Assembly (NCBI RefSeq): GCF_018829635.1
Contig: NZ_JAHKKG010000012.1
Span: 186,001-250,000 of the forward strand
Length of the DNA stretch: 64,000 nt
From: Paractinoplanes bogorensis
GTDB taxonomy: Bacteria > Actinomycetota > Actinomycetes > Mycobacteriales > Micromonosporaceae
Direction of reading: 5' to 3'
Positions 10,073-17,554 of this stretch are shown piece after piece; within the stretch, counting starts at the first letter, position 1; the number at the start of each line of letters is the position of its first letter. Position numbers and translations under genes: made by a program. Below the pieces are notes generated by a model. The model was given only the letters and a program-made list of their open reading frames with translations. It had not been told where the DNA came from and searched no databases.

Positions 10073-11023
10073 GTGACCCCCGCACTCGAACCGCTCCGCC
10101 GGATCGCCGCCTACGCCGTCGCCACTGACGACGAGGGCCGCGTGCTGCTCGTGCGTGCCTCCAGCAAGTCCGGCACGCCGGGCGTCTGGTCGCTGCCCGG
10201 CGGCGCCGTGGATCACGGCGAAGACCCCAACCACACCGTCGTCCGCGAGACGGCCGCCGAGACCGGACTGTCCGTGGCCGTCACCGGCCTGCGTGACGTG
10301 CTGGCCGACATGCGCTCGCTGCCGCACCGCGGCGTCACCATCCACACCGACCGGCTCATCTACGCGGTCTCGATCCGGGGCGGGACGATCCTCGACCGCG
10401 TCGGTCACCCCACCGACCTGGCCCGGTGGCACACGCTCGAGGAAGCCGAGCGTCTCAAACTCCGGCAGTTCACGGCAGACGCGCTCGGGCTGAGCAGTGC
10501 CTCGGCCGACCTGCGCCCCGAGGTGGCGCCGACGTTCCCGTCGTTCTATGCCCACCCGGGGCCCGATGGGCTGCACCGGGCCCAGCGCTTCGCCGCGTAC
10601 GCCATCGCCACCGACCCGCACGACGCCAGCCTGCTGCTGACCCGGATCGCTCCGGGTTACCCCGGAGAGGGGCGCTGGCACCTGCCCGGCGGCGGCACCG
10701 ACTACGGCGAGCAGCCCGGCACCGCGCTGATCCGCGAGCTTGTCGAGGAGACGGGTCAGGAGGGCCGGCTGATCGAGCTGCTCGGCGTGGCCAGCCACCG
10801 CGACGCGGCCTCGCTCGGCCCCGAGGGCTACCCGATCGACTGGCACGGCGTGCGCGCCTTCTACCGGGTGATCGTCGACCGGCCGACCGAGGTCGAGATC
10901 CGCGACGTCGGCGGCTCCACCTCCGAGGCCCGCTGGGTGCCGGTCAAGGAGGTCGCCGACCTGCCCGAGGACGAGCTGACCGAGGTGACCGCGGAGGCTC
11001 TTCGTAAGGCGGGACTAATCTAG
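10073..11023 (+). CDS. Protein with two Nudix hydrolase domains
   Basis: Nudix enzymes cleave nucleoside diphosphates linked to another moiety. This 316-residue protein has two complete Nudix folds in tandem. The first box (GGAVDHGE, then RETAAETGL) has Ala where the first Glu of the EE pair should be, so its metal site may be weak; the second (GGGTDYGE, then RELVEETGQ) is canonical. Start choice: GTG at 10073 begins just before the first conserved strand (LRRIAAYAVATD); an in-frame extension to 9953 looks non-coding. The next gene is a paralog with the same two-domain plan, 5 bp away. Substrate cannot be predicted. Confidence 0.88.
   Translation: MTPALEPLRRIAAYAVATDDEGRVLLVRASSKSGTPGVWSLPGGAVDHGEDPNHTVVRETAAETGLSVAVTGLRDVLADMRSLPHRGVTIHTDRLIYAVSIRGGTILDRVGHPTDLARWHTLEEAERLKLRQFTADALGLSSASADLRPEVAPTFPSFYAHPGPDGLHRAQRFAAYAIATDPHDASLLLTRIAPGYPGEGRWHLPGGGTDYGEQPGTALIRELVEETGQEGRLIELLGVASHRDAASLGPEGYPIDWHGVRAFYRVIVDRPTEVEIRDVGGSTSEARWVPVKEVADLPEDELTEVTAEALRKAGLI
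11016..11021 (+). promoter_or_regulatory. -10 element TAATCT before the second double-Nudix gene
   Basis: TAATCT fits TANNNT, overlaps the stop codon of the upstream gene and ends 7 nt before the GTG at 11029, which has no Shine-Dalgarno. It could give a leaderless transcript in addition to read-through. Confidence 0.35.
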
Positions 11024-11028
11024 GCCCG

Positions 11029-11931
11029 GTGAAGATCAGACGGGTCGGGGCGTACGGGATATGTCGCGATGAATCCGGGCGGGTGCTGCTCGCCCGGAAC
11101 TCGCCGCTCAGCAGTTTTCCCGGCCTCTGGACCCTGCCCGGCGGCGGCGTCGAGCAGGGCGAGCACCCCGACCACGCGGTCGTGCGCGAGTTCGGTGAGG
11201 AGACCGGTCTGTCTGTACGGATCGTCGGCCTCCACAACGTGACCGCGGACGTCTTCCGGCTGCCCGGCGGCGACTTCGAGCACACCGACCGGATCATCTA
11301 CGACGTCACCGTGGTCGGCGGATCGCTGCGCCCGGAGGCGGCCGGCACCACCGAGACCGTGGAGTGGGTGCCGACTTCCCGGATTGCCGACCTGCCGCTC
11401 ATGCCGTTCACGGCCGGCCTGCTGGGGCGGCCGGTGGGCGAGTCCGACAAACCGGACGAAGCTCAGGAGCTGGCACGTCCCTCGCAAGTACAGCGCTTTG
11501 GTGCGTACGGCGGCGCGACCGACCCGAACGGGCGGATTCTGCTCACCCGGATCGCCGAGGGCTATCCCGGCGCCGGCCGCTGGCACCTGCCCGGCGGCGG
11601 CACCGACCACGGCGAGACCCCCGAGGCGGCGCTGACCCGCGAGATGATCGAGGAGACCTCCCAGCGCGGGCGGGTGACCGGCCTGCTGGGCGTGTCGCAC
11701 CGCTACGATCCCGCAGCTCTCGGCCCGGAAGGCACCCCGATGGACTGGCACGTCATCCGTGTCCTGTTCCGGGTGCGGGTGGAGGCGCCGACAGCACCCG
11801 TGGTGACCGAGGAAGCGGGCGGATCCACGGCCGAGGCACGCTGGTTCACACTCGCCGACGCGACCCGGCTTGACCTCACCGAACCCGCCGCCACGGCCGT
11901 AGCGCGGATCGCGGCGGAGGCGGCGAGTTAA
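11029..11931 (+). CDS. Protein with two Nudix hydrolase domains, paralog of upstream gene
   Basis: A 300-residue protein with the same two-domain Nudix plan as its neighbour. The first Nudix box (GGGVEQGE, then REFGEETGL) is canonical. The second (GGGTDHGE, then REMIEETSQ) has Ser in place of the conserved Gly. Together with the upstream gene the pattern is mirrored: each protein has one perfect and one altered box. Both second domains share the stretch RIAEGYPGAGRWHLPGGGTD, or RIAPGYPGEGRWHLPGGGTD. The pair therefore probably arose by duplication of an already fused gene. Substrate unknown. Confidence 0.88.
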   Translation: MKIRRVGAYGICRDESGRVLLARNSPLSSFPGLWTLPGGGVEQGEHPDHAVVREFGEETGLSVRIVGLHNVTADVFRLPGGDFEHTDRIIYDVTVVGGSLRPEAAGTTETVEWVPTSRIADLPLMPFTAGLLGRPVGESDKPDEAQELARPSQVQRFGAYGGATDPNGRILLTRIAEGYPGAGRWHLPGGGTDHGETPEAALTREMIEETSQRGRVTGLLGVSHRYDPAALGPEGTPMDWHVIRVLFRVRVEAPTAPVVTEEAGGSTAEARWFTLADATRLDLTEPAATAVARIAAEAAS

Positions 11932-12108
11932 AATCTGGACAGGGAGAGGTGACCGTGGCCTGTCCCGCGGGCTGAATTGACTCCTCGCCAACATCGTTTT
12001 GCTGTGCGAAGGTATAACCCGCAATTTCCCCGGTCCGTATGTGCGGCGGGCTACCGGGCCACAACCCACCGCGTCCACCGGTGGACCACCGACCCATGGA
12101 GGAAGCAC

Positions 12109-13050
12109 GTGCCGAGAACCCCTTGGCGCCGGCGTCGTACGACGGATAGTCCCCGTCCCGCCGGTCGTCGTTGGGCAGGCCGGTTGCGCCGCAGCGGAAC
12201 CATCGCGCGGCAGGCCCTGCTGGTGCGGGTGGGTGGCCGGAACTCCGGCCGGGCCGCCACCGCCACCCGGGCCGAAGTCATCTACACGGGTGCCGAGCAC
12301 ACCACCAGGCTGATCGGGCCGGTCGCGCCGCATCTGGCGGTCCCGTCGGCGGCCGAGGAGTCCTCCTCGCTGCTGCCCGGCGAGCAGACCGCGGCCCGCC
12401 GCCTCCGCTTCGCCGTCGTCAACGCGTGCACCCTGTCCAGCCTGGGCCTGGGTCTGCTGGCGATCTTCCTGGCGATGAACGACCAGGTCCACCTGGCCGC
12501 CGCCTTCCTGGTCGCCTGCGTGGCCTTCGACGGCCTCGACGGCGCCCTGGCCCGCAAGCTGGGCGTGTCGAGCCCGTTCGGCGCCCAGATGGACTCGCTG
12601 GCCGACATGTGCTCGTTCGGCCTGGCCGCGCCCGTGGTGGTCTACGCCTCGCTCGAGCACAGCGTGCCGACCCCGGCCGCCGCGGTGGCCTGCATCATGG
12701 TGGCCGCCTGCGCCGCGATCCGGCTGGCCCGCTTCAACGTGTCACCGAAGGACGGCAAGTTCTTCTCCGGCGTGCCCACCACGCTGGTCGCGGCCGTGCT
12801 CGCGGTGACCGTGCTGATCGACCTGCCGCTGCCCGGCGTGGTCATCCTGGGCGGGGTGGCGCTGATGGCTTTCGCCATGGTGTCGAGCTTCCCGTACGCG
12901 AAACTCGCCCGCCTGGTCCGCCTGCCGGCCTGGTTCTGGCTGCTGCCGGTGGTGGGTGCCTTGATCGACGTCCGCCTGACTTTCGTCATGCTGGTCGCCG
13001 CGTACCTGATCAGCGGCCCGATCATGTGGATGCGCACGAAGCGCGCCTAA
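12109..13050 (+). CDS. pssA: CDP-diacylglycerol-serine O-phosphatidyltransferase
   Basis: Makes phosphatidylserine from CDP-diacylglycerol and serine in the membrane. The 313-residue protein has an Arg-rich cytoplasmic N-terminus (~100 residues) and about eight hydrophobic segments. The CDP-alcohol phosphotransferase signature is intact: DGALARKLG, then G, D and D at the expected spacing in SPFGAQMDSLAD (about residues 144-166). The GTG start follows a textbook GGAGGA at 12098-12103. The decarboxylase gene for the next step lies 1.3 kb away in convergent orientation rather than beside it. The gap 11932-12108 holds no gene. Confidence 0.93.
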   Translation: MPRTPWRRRRTTDSPRPAGRRWAGRLRRSGTIARQALLVRVGGRNSGRAATATRAEVIYTGAEHTTRLIGPVAPHLAVPSAAEESSSLLPGEQTAARRLRFAVVNACTLSSLGLGLLAIFLAMNDQVHLAAAFLVACVAFDGLDGALARKLGVSSPFGAQMDSLADMCSFGLAAPVVVYASLEHSVPTPAAAVACIMVAACAAIRLARFNVSPKDGKFFSGVPTTLVAAVLAVTVLIDLPLPGVVILGGVALMAFAMVSSFPYAKLARLVRLPAWFWLLPVVGALIDVRLTFVMLVAAYLISGPIMWMRTKRA

Positions 13051-13061
13051 GCAGTTTCTCG

Positions 13062-13092
13062 ACAGGCCGTCCCCATCGAGGGGGCGGCCTGT
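13062..13092 (+). terminator. Hairpin terminator after pssA
   Basis: A 13-bp stem with one G-T pair (13062-13074 with 13080-13092), loop ATCGA, followed by TTTGCTTTCT. Confidence 0.8.
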
Positions 13093-13104
13093 TTGCTTTC
13101 TCAC

Positions 13105-13110
13105 TAGGCT
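13105..13110 (+). promoter_or_regulatory. -10 element TAGGCT, probable leaderless start of the HEAT gene
   Basis: TAGGCT fits TANNNT and ends 6 nt before the GTG at 13117, which has no ribosome site. Confidence 0.4.
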
Positions 13111-13116
13111 CCGGCT

Positions 13117-14349
13117 GTGCGCGAACTGATGTTTCGGCTCTCCACCGACGGGCAGGCGGCCCGCGCCGAGCTCGTTGCGCTCGGGGCCGATGCCGTCGGG
13201 CCGCTGATTGCCGAGCTGTTCGACGAAGGGTCACCGGTCGGCTGGAGTGACATCGGCATGGTGTTGCGCTCGATCGGCCGGCCCGCCTTCGCCCCGCTGG
13301 CCGAGGGGATCGCCGCGGCGCCCACGCGGGAGGTCGAGCGGCGGTGCGGCTGGGCCTTCATGGGCTTCGGGGTCGACCTGCTCGACGACTATGTCGGGGC
13401 GCTCGGCCACCCCAGCCCACGGGTGCGCGAGAACGCTGCTCTGGGCATCCAGTACTGCGGGGAATTCGGTGCGCCGGCCGTCCCCGGGCTGGTCGCGCTG
13501 CTTGACGACGAGGACGACGAGGTGCGCCGGCGGGTGATCTGGGCCCTCGGGGAGATCGGCGAGAGCGCCGTGGCCTCGGACCTCCGGTGGGTGCGCCGCC
13601 ACGGGCCGGGCCGGCGCCGGGCCGCCGCGTTGCAGGCGCTCGCCGAGGTCGGGGGCATCGAGGCGTTCTCCGAGGCCGATCGGGCGGCGGTGGAGCGGCT
13701 CATCCGGGTCAAGCTGGTCGACGAGCGGATCGAGGGGGACGAGCCGTGCGGGCGCTGGCTCGCGCTGCCGACCGGGGACCAGGCCGCCGTGCTCGAGGCG
13801 CTCGACCTGAGTGAGCCCCGACCGGCCACGATGCGGCTCGGGCGGGCGGCGGTGGAGTCGGCGAGCCACGGTCCGGGGCCGGACGAGCGGCGCCGCGCGA
13901 TTGTCTTCGTGAGCCCGCAGTTGGACGACTGGACGCTCGTGTTCGGGTACTGGGCGCCGGACCGGGAGCTCGACGCGATCCGGGAGCTAAGCACACGCTT
14001 CGGACAGGCCCAGGCCTATTGGTACGACGATCAGACGGGCTCCTCGGGCTGGACCATCGCCGAGAGCGGGCAAGTGATCCGGCACTACTCGGACGCCGGC
14101 GAGGAACCGATCGGCGAGCGCCTGCCGATCGAGCTGACGAAACCTACGTTTGCCGACATGGAGGAGCTACCGCCCGAAGAGTGGCCGACCGACGACGACT
14201 ATTGCGACGCGCTCGCGGTGGCCGCCACGATGTCGATCTCTCCGGCGGAGTTGGGGCCCGACACCCGCGTACGGGGAAACGGGGTCCTGGCTTTGACCAG
14301 GGCCGGCCGGGAGTACGGAAAGTTCCCGGCCGGCGCTCTGCCGATTTAG
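13117..14349 (+). CDS. HEAT-repeat protein with unknown C-terminal domain
   Basis: A 410-residue soluble protein. Residues ~1-190 form paired helices of the HEAT/PBS-lyase type (for example HPSPRVRENAALGIQYCGEFG and DDEVRRRVIWALGEIGESA), a scaffold for protein contacts. Residues ~195-410 form a separate alpha/beta region rich in Trp and acidic residues (WTLVFGYWAP, AYWYDDQTGSSGWTIAESGQ) that I do not recognise with confidence; it recalls immunity-type or SMI1-like domains. No signal peptide or membrane segment. It overlaps the convergent decarboxylase gene by 4 bp. Function unknown. Confidence 0.82.
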   Translation: MRELMFRLSTDGQAARAELVALGADAVGPLIAELFDEGSPVGWSDIGMVLRSIGRPAFAPLAEGIAAAPTREVERRCGWAFMGFGVDLLDDYVGALGHPSPRVRENAALGIQYCGEFGAPAVPGLVALLDDEDDEVRRRVIWALGEIGESAVASDLRWVRRHGPGRRRAAALQALAEVGGIEAFSEADRAAVERLIRVKLVDERIEGDEPCGRWLALPTGDQAAVLEALDLSEPRPATMRLGRAAVESASHGPGPDERRRAIVFVSPQLDDWTLVFGYWAPDRELDAIRELSTRFGQAQAYWYDDQTGSSGWTIAESGQVIRHYSDAGEEPIGERLPIELTKPTFADMEELPPEEWPTDDDYCDALAVAATMSISPAELGPDTRVRGNGVLALTRAGREYGKFPAGALPI

Positions 14350-15602
14350 CGCCAGCGGGCGATGACGGACGAGCCGCCGGCGACCTTGTCGTTGACGCTG
14401 ACCAGGGGCTCGACCCGGTCGGCGGGCAGGTAGACGTCGGTGCGGGAGCCGAAGCGGATCAGGCCCATCCGCTCGCCCCGGGCCACCAGCGTGCCCACCG
14501 GTACGCGCTGGACGATGCGCCGGGCGATCAGGCCGGTCCGCTGCACCACCGCGACGGTGCCGTGGTCGGTGTCGAGCACCGTGTACGCCGCCACGTTGTG
14601 TTCGGCCGCGGCGGTCATCGCGTTCGCGTAGCCGCCGTCCTCGACGAAGTAGTCGGTCACGCGGCCCGCCACCGGCACCCGGTTGACGTGCACGTCGAGC
14701 ACCGACAGGAACACCGCGATGCGCAGGAACTCGCCCGGCCCGAAACGCTCGTCGGTCATCCGCTCGACCGACAGCACCCGGCCGTCGGACGCCGCCACGA
14801 CCGCGGACGGGTCGTCGGGCAGCGCTCGCTCGGGGTCGCGGAAGAACGCCGCCACCGGGGCCGCCAGCAGCGCGGGCAGCATCCACAGCTTCGACTTGGG
14901 CCGGGCGATCCGGGCCGCGACGGCGAGGCCGAGCGTGATGCCGGCCGCGGCCACGCCGTTGGAGTCGAGGTGCATGCTCTGGGTGACCGGCACGCTGGAC
15001 GGCCGGTAGGCGGGGGCCAGGGTGGCCGCCACCCGCGTGTCGGCCGGGGTGAACCGCAGCTTGTGCACGCGCAGTGGCGGCTGGTTGCGGACCACCAGGT
15101 CGGAGCCGACCCCGAAGAGCGACTCCTGCCGGAACATCTCGGCCGCGGCCCCACCCGTGCGACCGGGAGTGGCCGGGACGGCGAGGGTGACCACGCCGCC
15201 GTCGGTGAGGTGTTTGCCCAGTGTGTCGAGCATTTGGCGGACGTCGTCGGCGGTGCCGGTCAGCGGCTCGCCGACGATCACCACGTCGGCCTGGCCGGCC
15301 TCGTCGAGCGTCTCGACCACGTTGACCCGGTCGGCGATCCAGCTGCCGAGGCCGTCGATGTGGTCGCGCAGCAGGTCGGCCGTGCTGCGCTCGCCGGCCA
15401 CCAGGGTGAGCCGGTCGCCCGGCAACAGGGCCTCGACCGCGCTGGCCACCACCGGTGACGCGTGGTCGGCGCCCGCCACGATGGCGGAGGTGGCCGCGTT
15501 GTGGCGGGCGAACTCGGCGGTGAGGGCTCGGGCGGCCGTGACGCCGACTCCGACGATCGGCGCTCGGGACACGACGGGGAAGGCAGTCATGCGGTCGAGC
15601 AT
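14346..15602 (-). CDS. psd: Phosphatidylserine decarboxylase fused to methyltransferase-like domain
   Basis: The C-terminal half (about residues 205-418) is a short-type phosphatidylserine decarboxylase, which turns phosphatidylserine into phosphatidylethanolamine: FFRDPERALP, FLSVLDVHVNRVPVAG, and the self-cleavage site VAGGSSVIA, whose second Ser becomes the pyruvoyl group. The N-terminal ~195 residues are extra. They look like an alpha/beta methyltransferase fold (ADVVIVGEPL, then LGKHLTDGGVVTLAVP), though the usual GxGxG loop reads VAGERST. Stand-alone actinobacterial enzymes are about half this length. Start: ATG at 15602; ATG at 15590 is equally possible and neither has a good ribosome site. 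The GSS assignment is firm, the fused domain's role is inference. Confidence 0.88.
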   Translation of the reverse strand: MLDRMTAFPVVSRAPIVGVGVTAARALTAEFARHNAATSAIVAGADHASPVVASAVEALLPGDRLTLVAGERSTADLLRDHIDGLGSWIADRVNVVETLDEAGQADVVIVGEPLTGTADDVRQMLDTLGKHLTDGGVVTLAVPATPGRTGGAAAEMFRQESLFGVGSDLVVRNQPPLRVHKLRFTPADTRVAATLAPAYRPSSVPVTQSMHLDSNGVAAAGITLGLAVAARIARPKSKLWMLPALLAAPVAAFFRDPERALPDDPSAVVAASDGRVLSVERMTDERFGPGEFLRIAVFLSVLDVHVNRVPVAGRVTDYFVEDGGYANAMTAAAEHNVAAYTVLDTDHGTVAVVQRTGLIARRIVQRVPVGTLVARGERMGLIRFGSRTDVYLPADRVEPLVSVNDKVAGGSSVIARWR

Positions 15603-15617
15603 ATTGCGCGTCCCGTC

Positions 15618-15980
15618 TCACTCTTTGCGCGGCTGCTCCGGTTTCAGGTCCGGATGTTCCTTGGTGATCCGTTCCACCGAGTCGTCCAGCAGCTCCTGGA
15701 CGATCGAGGCGTGCACCTCGGGGGTCAGATCGCCGGGCAGTTCCGGACCCGCGGGCTGCTCGGCGACGGCCGGTACGGGCTTCTGCTCGGACGTCGAGCG
15801 GGCCGAGCGCAGCGCTCCCAGCAGGCCGATCACGCCGAACACGATCAGACCGCCGGCGACCAGCCAGCCCACCGCGGGCAGGTGCACGGTGACCACCCGG
15901 GACACCGCCCACCACACGGCCACCAGCAGGAACAGGACGCCGAAGCTGAGGGACACGCCGTCCATGCGGTGCGGCTTCAT
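15618..15980 (-). CDS. Small two-helix membrane protein of the PspC cluster
   Basis: A 120-residue protein with two hydrophobic segments (about residues 8-28 and 36-57) and an acidic C-terminal tail of about 60 residues (DLTPEVHASIVQELLDDSVE). No known domain was recognised. Its ATG overlaps the stop of the upstream PspC/LiaF-like gene (ATGA), so the two are almost certainly made together and probably act in the same envelope-stress module. Confidence 0.8.
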   Translation of the reverse strand: MKPHRMDGVSLSFGVLFLLVAVWWAVSRVVTVHLPAVGWLVAGGLIVFGVIGLLGALRSARSTSEQKPVPAVAEQPAGPELPGDLTPEVHASIVQELLDDSVERITKEHPDLKPEQPRKE

Positions 15981-17389
15981 CGGATGACCTCCACGTTGCC
16001 CGTGTCCATCTGCAGGTCCAGCTTGAGCGTGCCGCCACCGGCGCCGTCCGGGCCGAGGTCGGTCAGCGTCTGACCGTTGATCTCGCCGTCCTGGAACTCC
16101 TTGCCGAAGATCACGGCGCGGCCGTTCTGCACCTGGAGCAGCGTGGTGGTGTCGACGTTCGCGGGCAGCAGCACCCGGATCTGACCGAACTTCATCGTGA
16201 CGACGACGTTCTGCTCCTGGCCGGCGAAGTCGACCTGGCGCAGGTCGAGGGTGGCGTTGCCGGCCGTGAAGTCGTAGCGGTCGGCGACCGCGGTGAGGGC
16301 CGCGGGCCGGTAGACGCTGTTGCCCACCTCACCGCCCCACCGCTCGGTGCCGGTCGAGACCAGCAGGCCGAACGAGAGGATGATGCCGAGCGCGATCAAC
16401 CCGCGGGCCCGGCCGAACCAGGCGCCGACGACGAGGCCCAACGCGACCGTGATCAGGGCGGCGGCGAAGTAGACGGAGACGGCGACGCTCGCGCCGGCCA
16501 TGTCGATCGCCGCGATCACACCCATCACCATGAGTACCGCGAAGAACGTGAGGCGGCCCAGCTTGGACTTCTCGCGCGGGGGCTTCGGCGCCTTGACCGC
16601 TACCGGAGGCGGCGGGGGTGCGGGCGGATAGGTCGGCGGGGTGGGTCGCGCGTACGGGCCGTGCGGCGCGAACGGCGGCCGGTATCCGGCGGTGGGCGGG
16701 GCGTAGGCCTGCGGCGGTGGCTGTGGGGCCATCGGCGGCACGGTCACCGGTTCGGTGGGCGGTGCGGCCGCGGGCGGGACCGCGCCGAACTCGGCAGTCT
16801 TCTCGAACGGGCTCGGTTCGAAGGGTGGTGGCGGCGGAAAACCGGCGCCGGTCTGCTGGTGCTGCTGCTGGCCGTTGCCGCTGCGCTTGATGAGCAGCAC
16901 CGCGCCCAGGATGACCGCGCAGGCCAGCAGGCTCGCCCGCATGCCGTCCTGCACGATGAAGGCGAACGACAGCACGGCCGCGCCGCCCAGCAGGATCACC
17001 GAGGCGGGCGCCATGCCGGAGCGGCCCTTGCCGAGCAGCGACTCGACCGGCGATGCGGTGTCGCCCTCGGCCGGCATGACCAGCCAGCCGATCAGGTAGA
17101 GCAGCACGCCGACCCCGCTGAGCACGCCCAGCACGGCGAACAGCACGCGCCACAGCACCGGGTCGGTGTTCGTGGCCCGGGCCAGGGCGCCGCTCACGCC
17201 GGCCAGGTAGCGGCCCTGGCGGGGGCGGATCAGCTTGTCCCGCGCAAAAGTGGGACCACCACCACCGCCGGCGGGCGGGAACCACGGCGGCGGTTCGTTG
17301 CCCGGGCCGGGTTCGGTCGCCGGTCCGGGCTCGGTGGCCGGTCCGGGCTCGGTGGTCCGGCCCCGCGCTTCGGCAGCTTCGTCGTTCAT
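15977..17389 (-). CDS. PspC-domain membrane protein with LiaF-like C-terminus
   Basis: A 470-residue protein. It starts with Glu-Pro-Gly-Pro repeats and a Pro-rich stretch, then a PspC domain (LIRPRQGRYLAGVSGALARATNTDP), several membrane helices, a long Pro/Ala/Tyr-rich loop, more helices, and an extracellular beta domain (about 360-470: LDLRQVDFAGQ, MKFGQIRVLLP, GTLKLDLQMDTGNVEV) of the type found in LiaF and other cell-wall stress proteins. It diverges from a PspC-domain histidine kinase and LuxR regulator, so a LiaFSR-like role in sensing membrane or wall damage is likely. ATG at 17389 has GGAGAGG 9 nt upstream. Confidence 0.87.
   Translation of the reverse strand: MNDEAAEARGRTTEPGPATEPGPATEPGPGNEPPPWFPPAGGGGGPTFARDKLIRPRQGRYLAGVSGALARATNTDPVLWRVLFAVLGVLSGVGVLLYLIGWLVMPAEGDTASPVESLLGKGRSGMAPASVILLGGAAVLSFAFIVQDGMRASLLACAVILGAVLLIKRSGNGQQQHQQTGAGFPPPPPFEPSPFEKTAEFGAVPPAAAPPTEPVTVPPMAPQPPPQAYAPPTAGYRPPFAPHGPYARPTPPTYPPAPPPPPVAVKAPKPPREKSKLGRLTFFAVLMVMGVIAAIDMAGASVAVSVYFAAALITVALGLVVGAWFGRARGLIALGIILSFGLLVSTGTERWGGEVGNSVYRPAALTAVADRYDFTAGNATLDLRQVDFAGQEQNVVVTMKFGQIRVLLPANVDTTTLLQVQNGRAVIFGKEFQDGEINGQTLTDLGPDGAGGGTLKLDLQMDTGNVEVIR
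17292..17353 (-). repeat. Short tandem repeats encoding Glu-Pro-Gly-Pro
   Basis: About three near-identical 18-bp units of the CCGGTCCGGGCTCGGTGG type encode the repeated EPGPAT segment at the N-terminus of the PspC/LiaF-like protein. Copy number may vary between strains. Confidence 0.7.
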
Positions 17390-17435
17390 GACACCGATCC
17401 TCTCCGCCGGAGCACCCGAGCCGCTTCCGGCGCCG

Positions 17436-17472
17436 ACCCTGAGGCCACCCTGAGATCCGGATACCCGGATAC
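17436..17472. promoter_or_regulatory. Repeated motifs in the divergent PspC promoter region
   Basis: Between the divergent PspC/LiaF-like and PspC-kinase genes lie two ACCCTGAG copies at 17436-17443 and 17447-17454, 11 bp apart, followed by two abutting CCGGATAC copies at 17457-17472. Direct repeats at one helical turn are a common layout for response-regulator operators. The natural candidate is the LuxR-type regulator encoded at 18841. Confidence 0.45.
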
Positions 17473-17554
17473 CGGGGGTTGTTCCCCGTGGTCCGGGCGG
17501 CCGGAACGTGTGACGATCGGGGTACGTAACCGAGGAGGAGCCATCACCGCCGCC

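Noticed and set aside
11977-12108. N-terminal extension of PssA
   Set aside because: No start with a ribosome site; the GTG at 12109 has a perfect GGAGGA upstream.
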